NCBI GenBank assembly: GCA_010015745.1
Contig: ML978252.1
Coordinates: forward strand, 59,313 to 123,312
Length of the DNA: 64,000 nt
From: Setomelanomma holmii
Taxonomy: Eukaryota > Ascomycota > Dothideomycetes > Pleosporales > Phaeosphaeriaceae
Direction of reading: 5' to 3'
Every line of letters starts with the position of its first letter. Position 1 is the first letter of the stretch. Shown here in pieces: positions 11,689 to 22,871 of this stretch. Below the pieces are notes generated by a model that ran no database searches, was not told where the DNA came from, and saw only the letters and a program-made list of their open reading frames with translations. The position numbers and the translations under genes were made by a program.

Positions 11689-13849
11689 TGTCGTGGGGGC
11701 ACCAACGCGTCAGGAATTGAAGCGTGGGCCAGGATAGGTTGCTGGCGAGATTGTAGGATATAGGTGCATGAAATATGGGGACGGGCGAGCGTGGGTGCTG
11801 AGTGTTTCGAAAACAGGTGGTGCGTGTGAAGATCGGGGGTCGCCGTCACCAGTGCTGAAAGGAGAACTGACGTCACAGGGCTGAAATGGCCACTACCTCA
11901 ACTGTATGACAAACCCACACACGACAGCCACGCCGTTCTTCAAGGTGCCTGAACGACTGCGCGCAGAATCTCCGAGGCGCAGTTACTGAACAGTAAATGC
12001 GTGACTGCGAGGCAAGGCTGTGCTGCTTCTCGTGCCGTGGGCAAACGAAGCGCGAATGTCGTAATGCGGGATGTTCGCTAGCAAGCGACGCAGGGACCGT
12101 CGAAATCAAGGAGAAAAGGGTGCCTGAAACGGCTGGCTCGTGACCAGAGACAAGAATAGGGCTGGACCACTCCGGGCGGAAAGCCAGCGGAGAGCAGACC
12201 CAAGGGAGGAGGGCGGAGAGGTACCGGCGATGCAGAGGTTTTGGAGATCGGATCGGGGACAATAAGTAAGATCGAGAGAAAGACGAGGGGCTAGAGATTG
12301 CAAATGGCCCCAACGCACGCCGGCCAAGGCAGGGCAGCGGTAATTGAGGGACGCCGGGATCTAGACATTCGTTCCCGTGTTTGTCGTCAGCAGCGCCGCC
12401 GGCTTATCGTCCAGCCATCGCCCACCCTGAATTGCGACATTTGCAATCCTAGCGGTGTATTTCTGCTCATGCGACGCCCAACTTTTCGAACATACGATAA
12501 TTGTGCCCAGTCTGGAGCATCCCCTGTCTGTCAGGTGCTTTCATCGTCGATGAGTCGCGCAGTTCAGGTGATCGAGGCAGCGGCAGTTTATCGAGGCACA
12601 AACCTGCTGTCTAGGTCCGAGAACAAACTGGTGAGCGTCATGACTGAAACCAGGGTCCACCAATGACTGCAAGCTGGACCCTGCTTTTGGCGATCAGCAG
12701 CACACTCCCACCGTGGCACAGGATCGGTTTAGGAGAGCGAAAGAAGGTTGATATAAACTACAGAAGCCTGCACTGTAGGGCTGTGACCACAGACTCTTTG
12801 GTTCGAGCTGCCCACATCTGGTCTTGCAGATTGTTCGAATGAAGCCTCGGTTGGCTCTTGAAATCAAGTTTTGAGCTTTCCACCGTACAAGAATAGTCCA
12901 AGTGGACTGACCGCAATTTCATGACTGGACGGACGAGCCGGCCAATGAACAGCCACCGGCCTGTAGCATCCAGAAGACACGATTGCAAGCTAGAGAGAGG
13001 AGAGCAAAGAGACTATCTTGAATATCTTTCGTGCTGTAACATGGAGTCTCGGAAGTTTTGCCGAATCATTGGTGACATCTTCTCCGCTGCAGGGCGCGGC
13101 AAGTTGAGCCAGGCCAAGCAGCGCAGGGCGGAGACGTCTTGATCGACGCTCTCGGCGGCTGTCGAACGTCAATCACTGCAAGAAAGATGAGCAAAACCTT
13201 GGTACGTTCTGCGTTAGCCTCCTGTTCAAGAGGGTCTACAGATGTCGCGTGGCACACTACGGTGTGGATACAGGCGCATACCCAGGTGCAGCAAACGAAG
13301 TGCCAGGTTTTTAGTCGTCCTCAAGGTTTATACAAGGCTAAATTCGGCATTCGGCACCTCCATTCTTGCCGCTCCTGTCCATCCTTTGACAGGATATGTC
13401 TCGTTGAGCTGTAGACTTGGGCGCCACTTCCTTGCAATCAATTCAAATGGGATCTGTAATTGTATGTTTTGCCCCATCGAGCTCTAGACATCGTCTGGAT
13501 AGCATCGCGCAGCACTTGCATATCCCATCAACTGTAAGCAGATGTATACTAACCGGGACGCGTCTTGATGGATAACAGACCTGCATAGATTCGACTGAAA
13601 CCAAAGGCGTGTTACAGGCGAGTGTTGCGGTAAGTAATCATAGTACCATCATTTGAAATGTAGAGTCGTGATGTGATTCGTGCCTTCCTCTCTAGGGCTG
13701 TGAAGTCTAGACCATCACGTGCTAACGTGTTATCGCGTTTGCGAATTTCCCCGCTGTCCCCGTTACCACGCGCGCAGGAACTTACAACATTGTAACCGTC
13801 GCGCAGTCGATACAACCGTCAGCCTCAAAGACAGCCTTTCCATTCCACC
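11689..13849. other. Long divergent intergenic region
   Basis: About 2.2 kb between the phosphatase start and the nse1 start. Likely holds promoters and leaders for both. Frames of up to about 146 codons occur but have no recognisable domain and biased composition. Confidence 0.45.
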
Positions 13850-14868
13850 ATGTCTTGCGATGACTCGCCTTTCGTCCACGCAGCTTCTCCGGACGAGGGC
13901 TACACCTACATGCACCGCGCCTTCCTACATGCCTTCCTCACACACAACGTCTTGACAATCGACGAGATCAAGCCCATCCTTGCTGCTGTGATGACTGCGC
14001 ATAGTCTGTCTCCATCTTCACTTCCAAGTTCCCACTAATCTCTTTACCAGACCCCGAACGTCCATGGAGTGATGGCGATGTGACCGCACCCCAAATAACC
14101 AACACGATTCAAATGGTCAACGCTAAAATATCACATTATGACTTCGAAATAAGGACAACCAAGGACCAGCAGTCTAAGCTCACAGTACATGCACTCGTCA
14201 ACAAGACATCAGACGCGCTCACACAATTCGCCACCAAGTTCTCAGCTGGCGAAATTGCATACATAAGACGGTTACTTGACTACATGTTCGACACAAACAA
14301 CACGCACACTCGAGAAGTAATGGCAATCAAGCACACCGACGCCTCCAATCTAGCACGCGTACGCCGAAACAGACAATCACAAATCAACGGCGACGCAGAA
14401 GGCTCCCAAGCCTCCGATCCAGGCATCTTAATCGCCGAAGCCGACGAGGTCCTCGCAACCCTGCTCCAAGAGTCCTTCTTCCAGAAATCCTCGGCACAAT
14501 ACTACTCGCTCGCACCTCGGGCACTCATGGAGCTTCGCGCCTACCTCAAGGAAACATACAACGAATCACAAGATGATGTTGCCGAGGGCGAAGTACCCAC
14601 TATACGCATTCGCGACTGTGAAGGGTGTAGAGAAATCGTCACGCATGGAGTAAGATGTAATAATAGGGATTGCGGTGTAAGATGGCATGATGCGTGTGCG
14701 AACTCGTATTATAGGGGAAGAGGAAGAGATCAGAGGAAGTGTCTAAAGTGTGAGACGGAGTGTACGGGCGATGTGTATGTGGGCGAGAGAGCGGATAGGA
14801 TTACGGGTCGGAGTAGTACGGGTGGAGGAATGAGGAGACGGGATGAAGAGAAGGAGGATGTGGAATGA
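13850..14868 (+). CDS. nse1: SMC5/6 complex subunit Nse1 (RING-like E3 ligase)
   Basis: Exons 13850-14003 and 14051-14868 join across a 47-base intron (unusual donor GTCTGT, branch CACTAAT, acceptor CCAG) to 323 residues. The start is in a good context (CCACCATGTC). The N-terminal winged-helix part (HRAFLHAFLTHNVLTIDEIKPILAAV, then QMVNAKISHYDFEIRTTKDQ) and the C-terminal variant RING (CEGCREIVTHGVRC, CGVRWHDACANSYY, CLKCETEC) are those of Nse1. In the Smc5/6 complex Nse1 pairs with Nse3 and Nse4, supports DNA repair and can act as a ubiquitin ligase. The C-terminal tail is Arg/Glu-rich. Confidence 0.9.
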
Positions 14869-15301
14869 GCTTGGTGATCTGCAGGAAACCTTGCGAAAGA
14901 TCCTACATCGCAGAGGACCATCGACATAAGCGTGCAAGGCCCCGTCCATTGAAAAAAAAAGTCTGGATCACGAAGGTCAGATTACACGAAGATTGCTGGT
15001 ACTGAGTAATTACACCACCGCCCGCACGAAATTCGACAAGCATTACCAAGTGTCATGCGAAGTTGACACCACCAAGAATCAACACGAGAGCGCTAGGATC
15101 ATGAAGCAAGAACATGCATATTTGTAATTGGTTAGAGAGAAATCCATGAACCAAATCCTTACGCCTCTTCCTGCCCAATCGTCTTTTGACTTTTACAGCG
15201 ACAATTATATACAGGCCTCATTGAGGCTGGGTTGGGGTAGGGGTTATGGTGACGGCAGGCATCCAGTGTACGCCATCAGTCTTCTCGCTCGACTTCGACA
15301 T
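14869..15301. other. Convergent intergenic spacer
   Basis: 3' flanks of nse1 and of the DAHP synthase gene; no gene seen. Confidence 0.45.
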
Positions 15302-16565
15302 TTAGTGAACACCGTTTGTCTTCTTGGCCGACTTGGACCGCCTCTCTGCGACCGCAGCAGAGAGATCCTCGAGAACAGTGACTGTGGTGTCCCAGTCAAT
15401 GCAGGCGTCGGTGATCGATACGCCCTTTTTGAGATCGGCGGGACCCTCTGCAGGCACTTTCTGGTTGCCCTCGTTGATATTCGATTCGATCATGACGGCG
15501 ACGATGCCGTCTTCGCCATTACGGATCTGGCCGGCGATGTCCTTGGCCACCTTTGGCTGGTTACGGTGGTCCTTGTTGGAGTTGCCTGCGAGTTGTCAGC
15601 GAGATCCTATCCAAATGTGGCGACGAAGGCCTACCATGTGAGCAATCAACCATCATGACCTCGGCCTGGCCCTTCTTCCTCAAAGCGTCTCTCGCAGCCT
15701 TGATGCTGTCCTTGTCGAAGTTGGTCCCCTTAGTTCCACCACGGAGAATGACGAAGCAGTGCTCGTTGCCGCTCGTCCGTGTGATGGCAGCCAGACCCTG
15801 CTTCGTCACACCCATGAAGTGGTGTTTGGCCTTAGCAGAGCCGATAGCATCTACCGCAACTGACAAACTTCCGTCTGTGCCGTTCTTGAAGCCAATAGGG
15901 AAAGAGAGACCAGAAGCAAGTTCTCGGTGCAACTGCGACTCGGTTGTTCGTGCACCAATAGCGCCAAGAGAGATGAGATCTGCAAGGAACTGTGGAGAGA
16001 TTGTGTCGAGCATCTCGGAGGCAATTGGCATGCCTTGTGAAGTAAGATCAATGTAGAGCTTACGCGAGACACGAAGGCCCTTGTTGATCTGGAAGCTCTC
16101 GTCAATATCCGGGTCATTGATCAGTCCTTTCCAGCCGACTGTTGTCCGTGGTTTCTCGAGGTAGGCGCGCATGATTATGAGGATGTTGTCTTGGAGCTTG
16201 TCGGCGAGCTTTTTAAGGCGCTGGCAATACTCAATGGCCATCTCAGGGTCGTGGATGGAGCATGGTCCGACCATAACCAGCAGACGGTCATCTTGTTGTG
16301 TGATGATCTTGGCAGCTTCTTTGCGAGCTTGGATGACGGTCTCTTCGGCGTGTGCTGGGATAGGAAGTTCGTGGGCAAGTAGCGCGGGTGGGATCAATGG
16401 ATCGTAACCGAGGACTATGATGCTCAATTAGCTCTGGAGCTCCAAAAGAACGCCAATTGGGTATGTACCGCGTACGTCGTCGCTGACGTTCTTTGACTCT
16501 TCGAAGGAAGGCATATCTTCTGCTTTGGTGTGAGGGTTCTCGAGGTCTGCTTGTGCGAACGCCAT
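15302..16565 (-). CDS. DAHP synthase (3-deoxy-7-phosphoheptulonate synthase), ARO3/ARO4 class
   Basis: Exons 16565-16469, 16414-15635 and 15585-15302 join in frame (386 residues). Diagnostic stretches: GYDPLIPPALL, VGPCSIHDPEMAIEYC, MRAYLEKPRTTVGWKG, LGAIGARTTESQLHRELASG, FPIGFKNGTDGS, FVILRGGTKGTN, VDCSHGNSNKDHRNQP. The enzyme condenses phosphoenolpyruvate with erythrose 4-phosphate, the first step of the shikimate pathway, in the cytosol. Whether it is the tyrosine- or phenylalanine-inhibited form cannot be decided by eye. The second splice falls inside the conserved CSHGNSNKDH motif and restores it exactly, which fixes the intron. The chosen start is an ATG 97 bases upstream of the first donor; alternatives upstream exist. 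Confidence 0.94.
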
Positions 16566-17810
16566 ATTGTGCAACGGGGCGACCTCTTTATATCGACTAT
16601 TTGGAGTTAGTGAGGCCCAATCCTGGGGCTGAACTAACAGCAAGGGCCAGTCTTTGTTGGCTGTTCGCAGATGATCCCAGCGTACCTTTTACTATGCTGT
16701 GTAGCGAAGGATGCAATTTACGGTGAGTATTACTTGCTGAGCCCAGAACTCTTAGTACGCCAAGCCGAGATACGGTAAACGTCAATTGGACTTCGTGAGT
16801 GCGTGTTTCAGCGTTTGTGCAGGATAATGCAGGTTGTGTGCAGATGGGGCGTCCGAGTTCGGCTGTCGAGAGGAGAATGTGAAAAGCTGCAGCTGTTCAG
16901 AGTCAAGCCGTGGCTGCACAGTCACAATCCATCCAAACTTTTAATCAGGGTCTAGAGGCGGGGCTGAGGAATGCTTGTTTATCGATAGCATGTGCATGCC
17001 AAGCCCGCGGTACTGTAACAAATGGGTGTGCTGCCGTTGGTCCACCTGCTTGCGCATGCGGCTGGTGGTGCGACCTCGGGGGTTTTACGTGCCAGTACGT
17101 TACTTGCTTGCCGGCAAATTCTCGTGCTGTCCACAGGTTCGTGATTTGAAGGTGTTTGCTGTTCAGGTCGCCTCATGCCGCAGTCTTCCTGCAAGCCAGC
17201 AAACTATCAGGTGAGGCGTCAGGAGCTGAATCCTGTGAGTATCTTCAGCTCGAAGGAGCGCGACCATCATGCGCCTCAGGCCGCGTTCCGAATTCATGGC
17301 CGGGGAAGCGCGAAGCTAACCTCATTCCAGGTCTCAGAAGGTCCGGGCTGTCGTGTAGGAGCTTCGGTCACATGACTGCGCTCTAGCCACACCAGAACAG
17401 CGATGCAGCGTCATGGCTCGCGCATCACGGTCACGGTCCCTGTTTGGAGGCGACGAGCCTCCAACTTCAAGACCACGGAAGCGGTCTCCATAGGATCGCC
17501 GCCGATCAGGCACAGGCGCCGAATCCACTCCAGCGGTCCAGCAGTGAATGCGTCTCATGCACACTCTCGGGCACCTGAAACGAGCCAACCGCTGCTGCGA
17601 CTTCCCCTGATATTACACCCCCTCCACGCTCTATCCCAAACACATGCGCTGCCCAGCACGTCTACCACAACCTCGGACTCTCACCTTCGCTATCGATAAT
17701 TCTGTCCAAACCTGGAAACTTCTCGCTTCTGCCTTGCGAGCGCGTTGATCGCTGCCGCGGCTGTACAAAACCTTTCGCTAGACACTCTTCTAATGTTTTC
17801 GTTTCAGAAT
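16566..17810. other. Divergent intergenic region
   Basis: Separates the DAHP synthase start from the next plus-strand gene. The end of it, TTCTAATG...TTTCAG at about 17790-17807, looks like the 3' end of a leader intron just before the ATG at 17811. Confidence 0.4.
16900..16905 (-). promoter_or_regulatory. Possible Gcn4/CpcA-type site upstream of DAHP synthase
   Basis: GAGTCA on the plus strand (TGACTC on the gene's strand) about 335 bases upstream of the DAHP synthase start. Amino-acid starvation regulators of the Gcn4/CpcA family bind TGACTCA-like sites in such promoters. A six-base match is weak on its own. Confidence 0.25.
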
Positions 17811-18734
17811 ATGAGTTCTAAGCGGAGGAGAGAAGACGACTCCGACTCTGAGGATGGGGACGGGTCTGGCTATGGCTATGAGCGCCAGCAGATCAAGGTA
17901 TACTCAATACAGCTACTAGCAAGCAGACATCTAATGGTGCGTCAGAAATCGCGAACGTGGTTCAGCGACCCGATCACAAGTAGCCACGCACAAAACCAGT
18001 CACAGTTCAATTCGTCTCTCCGACCGTCGCCTACGCCTCCGCGAGTAGTCTCAGACATTGAGGCCATGACACCAGCACAATCAGACTACGAAGAGGCAGA
18101 TTCGCCAGACCCTGCCTACGGCGGGCCTGTACAGCTCTCGGAGCCGCACGACCAAGACATGGATATGGACGAAGATGACGTTGGAGTAAGAAGCCAGCCG
18201 CAGTCACCATATATCAGCAACTTCCTCATGCGACCCGCTATGCTCAATGCTTCCCTCTTCGGCGCCGATTCGCCATCTGGCAACGGCCGAATACCCACGC
18301 CTATACATCCAACCTTTAAGCGTGGAGGCATGAATGGGCTGGGTTTTCCCACAAGCGGCTCAGCAGGTGGTCTTCACACGAGTAACAGCAGCCTACAAGT
18401 CTCCGCGTTACAGGCACCAACATCTCGCAAGCCCAACACCAGACACGAGCAAGTCGATGACCGCAGTCGGCGCATGCCTTCACCCATCTCTGAGGACGAG
18501 GACATACCCGATACTCCCACAGCGCTCACGCAGTCACAGCTCTCGCGGCTGAGTTTCTCGCAGGAGATGGACACCGAGGAGATTCCTACCACACTGGCAT
18601 TACCGCCTACACCACGGGGAAGGAAGCGGAGTGGTGCGCTGACCGGTATGGGAAGGTTCAGCATGGGATATCGGGATGATTGCGAGAAGTGTCGAATGAG
18701 GGTGCCTGGGCATTATTCGCACTTTCTGCCGTAG
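17811..18734 (+). CDS. Unrecognised low-complexity protein with C-terminal CxxC tail
   Basis: The frame is open from an upstream start at 17745, but the ATG at 17811 (MSSKRRREDD) is preferred because TTTCAG just before it looks like a leader-intron acceptor. The product (about 307 residues) starts with a basic KRRRED stretch and an acidic run (DDSDSEDGDG), then is mostly disordered, rich in Ser, Pro, Thr and Gln, with many Ser-Pro/Thr-Pro sites that could be phosphorylated. It ends in a compact, probably conserved tail, GYRDDCEKCRMRVPGHYSHF. A 48-base stretch at 17898-17945 (GTATAC donor, CTAAT branch, TCAG acceptor) could be an intron without changing the frame. I do not recognise the family. 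Confidence 0.6.
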   Translation: MSSKRRREDDSDSEDGDGSGYGYERQQIKVYSIQLLASRHLMVRQKSRTWFSDPITSSHAQNQSQFNSSLRPSPTPPRVVSDIEAMTPAQSDYEEADSPDPAYGGPVQLSEPHDQDMDMDEDDVGVRSQPQSPYISNFLMRPAMLNASLFGADSPSGNGRIPTPIHPTFKRGGMNGLGFPTSGSAGGLHTSNSSLQVSALQAPTSRKPNTRHEQVDDRSRRMPSPISEDEDIPDTPTALTQSQLSRLSFSQEMDTEEIPTTLALPPTPRGRKRSGALTGMGRFSMGYRDDCEKCRMRVPGHYSHFLP

Positions 18735-19776
18735 GAGGTGTTTCTACAACGAGTCAACGATCGCCATGAACAGAAAGGCTGACGTGGTATGGAAGTGATC
18801 TGGGCATGAGGATCATTGGCGTTATCTAACGCCGTAGGCGCATATTCGACGCGCCATTTTACGAGCATGGAGTTGATGAGCATCTTTTAGCACGGCGTAC
18901 AAGCAGCGTTTGTCAGCATCTCCAATCTCGTCCCCATGTATATACTCTCAGGGTTAGCCAGCATCACGAACCGGAGCATTGCAAATACTTCATCACTACC
19001 AAATTACAGCAACGACTTATTTCTCGTCAAGTGACACGCTCTCATACCGCACATATTCACCTCCGATTGCACACTAGCGCCTCTATTCCGAGATGTATTT
19101 TCGAAGAGGCGTGTATACGTTCGCACAATTTTAGCAAGTTGATTGTATGTAGCAATTAGCTGCTAGGAGGCCTTCGGTGCCTCGTTAACTTGTCGCTAGC
19201 CTGTTCGACATGCGCGAGAGCCTTCAGCTGTGTCTGGTCGTCCAACTGGAGTTTTGGGTTGGATATGAAACACCAAGACTACATAATGGCAAGACGGAAC
19301 GGAACAGTGACGGCTTGGAACCTGGTATGTGGAAATGGTAGAATGTCACTCTGAAACAAGGTTGCAAAGAAGATGCTGAAGACTCTTGAACTCGAATTCT
19401 TCTTGGGTCTGGCACGATCCGGTTCATCTAGTCCGTTCGGTGTCGAACAGCGGCCAAGCTAAAGACGTCAGTGAAGTGTAGAGAATATATTCATATTTTC
19501 ACCAAGTGAATGCATGAGACCAGTAAGTAGATCATCCTCGATCCGTCTTCATGGTCCTGAATACCTTCCGTATACTCCATGGAGCTCGTGAAAAGCTCAT
19601 GCTACAATTCTATACATCTACAGCATATCACGAATCCCGTTCGTGATGCTGTTCCGTCCAACGCCAGGGTATAGTACACCTCCAGCCCCGGACCCCAACC
19701 TACGCTCTTCCTCGTCATGCTTCATGTCAGATCCTACTCGTCCCCATGCTTGCCTTCCATCTTATTATTCCCCTTC
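18735..19776. other. Convergent intergenic region
   Basis: 3' flanks of the preceding gene and of got1. No gene, RNA or repeat recognised. Confidence 0.45.
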
Positions 19777-20446
19777 TCATACCACACTCTCCTGACTCCT
19801 CGCCGCACCACCCACAGCCGCCAACGCGCGCGCAATATACGGCCCGACAATCGGAATATTCCCCGCAAACCCTGCGATTGTGCTAAAGAAGTCCCCAAAC
19901 AGGACCAATATGCCGTACAATTCAATTATGAAGCCGAAGAACGCCCAGCGCATGAGTATGAGCGTTATGCCCAAAGCGAAGGCCGCGGTGCCTTTCCATT
20001 TTTGGCGGCGCGCGAAAAAGGCGAGGGTTTTGGAGGTGCCGATTATGAGGGTGAGGCCGATTAGGAAGAGGATCTGGGGGTGCAATCAGAGGCCGGGATG
20101 GGAGGACGAGATTCAGCGTGGGGTCGGTGAGAAGGGACGTACGTTGCCCATTGCTAGCCTATGGCATGTTAGCTATACCCAGAAGAAGTCGCGGGGAAGG
20201 AAACCTCTGAGGAAGGAGGACTTACATTGCGCGATCAAAAAACATCATGACACCGCCCATGAGAAAGAGGCCGCCTTTGCTCTTGTCAGTCTTGAGATCG
20301 TGGCCGTAGTGTGGGTCCTTTGGTGAGCGTACCTACCCCCTGAGCAGAAGGCGACTCCAATCTCTATTCACAGTCAGCAATCCCGTCCTCAAAATCATAT
20401 ATGCATCGAGTTGTCTGTACAGACTTTGGGTATCTGAAAGCCACAT
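19777..20446 (-). CDS. GOT1: Golgi vesicle transport protein Got1
   Basis: Five exons are needed: 20446-20425 (22 bases), 20363-20337 (27), 20274-20226 (49), 20158-20143 (16) and 20073-19777. The joined frame encodes 136 residues starting MWLSDTQKIGVAF and running through FFDRAMLAMGNILFLIGLTL, LMRWAFFGFIIELYGILVLFGDFF and NIPIVGPYIARAL, the recognisable Got1/Sft2-type four-helix membrane protein. Got1 works in ER-Golgi and intra-Golgi vesicle traffic. The family match at every junction supports the unusually fragmented structure, including the 16-base microexon (LAMGN). The first donor is GTCTGT rather than the usual GTRNGT form. Confidence 0.9.
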
Positions 20447-21225
20447 CGTCGGCATCTTGGCGGTTCGTGGATGTGTAAATCTCTCAACGAGTTTGAACGA
20501 GGAGACAATAGAGGTCTGAAGAATGGCGACTGTTGCGTATTGTCGAGGTGTATCTGGCATATGTGGTGGTGTGGTGCCACTTGAACAATTGCGTCGTGTC
20601 CCTTTGCGGAGAGTTTGGGGAGACGCGAATGATCGGCGCGGCATCCCTGTCGCTTTAGCGCATCAGGTCCCGCGGGAGTTCGCAGAAAATTGAGCTTGAG
20701 CTCGGTTCCATCAACATGAGCATGCACGAATCGAACTTCGCGATCATTGAACACGAGGTTTGAGAGAAGAGATTAATGTTTGTCTCTTCCATTGCTAGCT
20801 ATACAATGGCTGTCATACAAAGTATGAATGTAGTACCGCCCCGACAACAGCACGCTTCAATGCTGCTGTAACTAGGAGTCGTCCCTCGAGCTCCTGGTAT
20901 ATCGTCACGGGCGAAGAACAATACAGGATCGCGATTAAGCCGGAGCGCCTTCTTGAGCCACGCATCGAAAGGCGCGTGGTGGGTGGAAGGAGCTTGACTT
21001 TGATGGTCATACATATTGGGGTGCAGTCAGGCATTTGGTGTCCGTTACCTGGAGCATGGGGCTGCCTGTGCAGAATCGTGCGCGATCCGTGATGCAATAT
21101 TTGCTGTCCTTGGTCGTGAGCCCACTCACCGGTTACGGCTCGTGGCTTGAGTAGGCGCCGTGCTGGCGTTTCAGTTGGAATGCTTTTGACAAAGACCTTA
21201 TCGAACAACAAGTTCTGGGCTGCGC
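20447..21225. other. Intergenic, upstream of got1
   Basis: Between the got1 start and the 3' end of ies6. No supported gene. Confidence 0.45.
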
Positions 21226-21804
21226 TCATTTCAGGACGGTGTGCGCACCTCTCGCCGCCAGATACGCCTCCGAGACGTTCTGCGGCATCGTTCTGATAGT
21301 CCCGTATAGCTCCTTGTTGTGGTATCGCAGCCTCGTCTTCGGGTCGGTGTACGGCGCGGGGAGTCCAGTGATGTCGCAGTACTTCTTTTGGCTGCTAGGG
21401 TGGAAGCTCGGTGCAGACTCTATGTTCGTGTACGTGGGCGCTGGTCCTGTGCCATTGCCTCCTGCAGCTGCTCTGCCGTTCTTCTCCAATACCAGTGTGC
21501 TCAAGCTCTGTGCTGCTTGCGCAATATTCGGGGGCCTGCCAAGATTTCCAACGGGCGTCGCGTTGCCTGTCATTCCTTCTGGGTACGGCACTGCGGGTGT
21601 TGACATGCCGCTGTTGTTTTGCGTGGCCATGACGGAAGCCTCTTTTCGCGATGCTTCGCCAATGATCTGCTTGAGGTTCTTGTTGCGCCGCTGGGGTGGC
21701 TTCCAGTGGGGGTTTCGGAACGGCTTCGAGCTGGCGTGGATGTCGAGCTTGTCCAGGAGAGATTGGTGCGTCCTCTCGTCGGAGGCTGTTGTTAACGGCG
21801 CCAT
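21226..21804 (-). CDS. IES6: INO80 complex subunit Ies6 (YL1 C-terminal domain)
   Basis: A single exon of 192 residues from the ATG at 21804 (MAPLTTASDE); an in-frame start at 21840 would add 12 residues. The N-terminal region has FRNPHWKPPQRRNKNLKQIIGEA, and the C-terminal YL1 domain reads KKYCDITGLPAPYTDPKTRL then RYHNKELYGTIR, both typical of Ies6. The centre is Ala/Gly/Pro-rich. Ies6 binds Arp5 and the Rvb1/2 ring in the INO80 chromatin remodeller and is needed for nucleosome sliding. The arp5 gene lies 1.1 kb away on the other strand with dad4 between them. Confidence 0.88.
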   Translation of the reverse strand: MAPLTTASDERTHQSLLDKLDIHASSKPFRNPHWKPPQRRNKNLKQIIGEASRKEASVMATQNNSGMSTPAVPYPEGMTGNATPVGNLGRPPNIAQAAQSLSTLVLEKNGRAAAGGNGTGPAPTYTNIESAPSFHPSSQKKYCDITGLPAPYTDPKTRLRYHNKELYGTIRTMPQNVSEAYLAARGAHTVLK

Positions 21805-22097
21805 GCTGAGATGTGTATGTATGTTTGTTCGGATGCGCAAGTTCGTCGTGGTCGATATCCGGAGCTATAAGGGATGACGTCGATGCGCGAGCATGTGCGC
21901 TTAAGGGCCGAGATTGGTGTGTATGCAGTTATGAAGTGCACTCGAAGATCGTGTTGTTGATGGACGGAGCTCGTGGGAGTGGAGAGCTCTGGGCAGGAGG
22001 GATCAACACTCACTAAACTATGGCAGTACTAACCGCTTTCATCCCCCCCGCAAATACCAAACGCGTCCCTTAAACACCCAACACCACAGAGTCTGCA

Positions 22098-22479
22098 ATG
22101 ATGGTAGGCCGATACAGACTCTGAGAGAAACTGACACGTAAGCTAATCATGATGATAACAGGAAAGCCCTCACGAGCACCAGCAAAGCCTTCTGCTCTCA
22201 CGTATCATTGTCAATGTTGTCAGTCTTTTGACAGTGACTTTTGCGGACCTTTGACCTAACAAACTCGACAGGAGAAGCTGAATGAGGCCATAATGATGCT
22301 GAACAAGAATCTCCAAGAGATCAACATTCAGAACATGGACACAGAGCTCGTCGCACAGATGTTCAAGAACTATCAGTCTAACGTGCTCTTCCATCTCGAA
22401 GGTATAGACTTCCAAACTGCCCCGCGCATCACTTTACTAATCTGTAGTAGCTACGAACGGCTTGCAGGATCCGGCTTGA
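22098..22479 (+). CDS. DAD4: DASH complex subunit Dad4
   Basis: Four exons: 22098-22103, 22162-22218, 22272-22401 and 22451-22479, together 73 residues. The joined protein reads ESPHEHQQSLLLSRII, NVEKLNEAI, LQEINIQNMDTELVAQMFKN, YQSNVLFHLEATNGLQDPA, matching the small coiled-coil protein Dad4. DASH (Dam1) forms rings on spindle microtubules and couples them to kinetochores. The first coding exon is only one or two codons, depending on which of two consecutive ATGs is used. The last acceptor is the second of two adjacent TAGs; using it restores the conserved HLEAT end and gives the normal length. Confidence 0.88.
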
Positions 22480-22871
22480 GCATGTGTGAATATGAAGATC
22501 ACAAGACAGGTGCGCGTTGAATGAGTGAGATGTTGGCTCGCGAGCTCCTGCCTGTCAATTGAGACGACCTTTTGGGAGGCCTGCTAGAAGAGTGTCTTTG
22601 TACTACGATACCCAAGAAATACGATTACAATGAATGACTGGCGTTCAAAATCTGTCCCGAAGTGCAACTTTCGTACATACATGGTCATCCACATGCGGAC
22701 ACTAGTGCACGGGCACGCGTATGATGCAGGGCTTCGGCCTCAGCAATCACCATGGCGCACAACTCCAGCAATCGACGCGCTAGCGAATCAAAGCGGCAAC
22801 CTCTGAACCTCGCGACATGACCTAGCCACGCCATCTCCAGCTCCTCCATTCTCTTCCTACGACCTCCCATC
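22480..22871. other. Intergenic, dad4 to arp5
   Basis: 3' flank of dad4 and promoter of arp5; nothing else seen. Confidence 0.45.

Noticed and set aside
11873..12313. 146-codon minus-strand frame upstream of the phosphatase gene
   Set aside because: No domain, Arg/Ser-biased composition, no splice partners; lies in a likely promoter or leader.
21239..21877. 212-codon plus-strand frame with hydrophobic stretches
   Set aside because: It is the antisense of the ies6 coding region, which has a clear family match.
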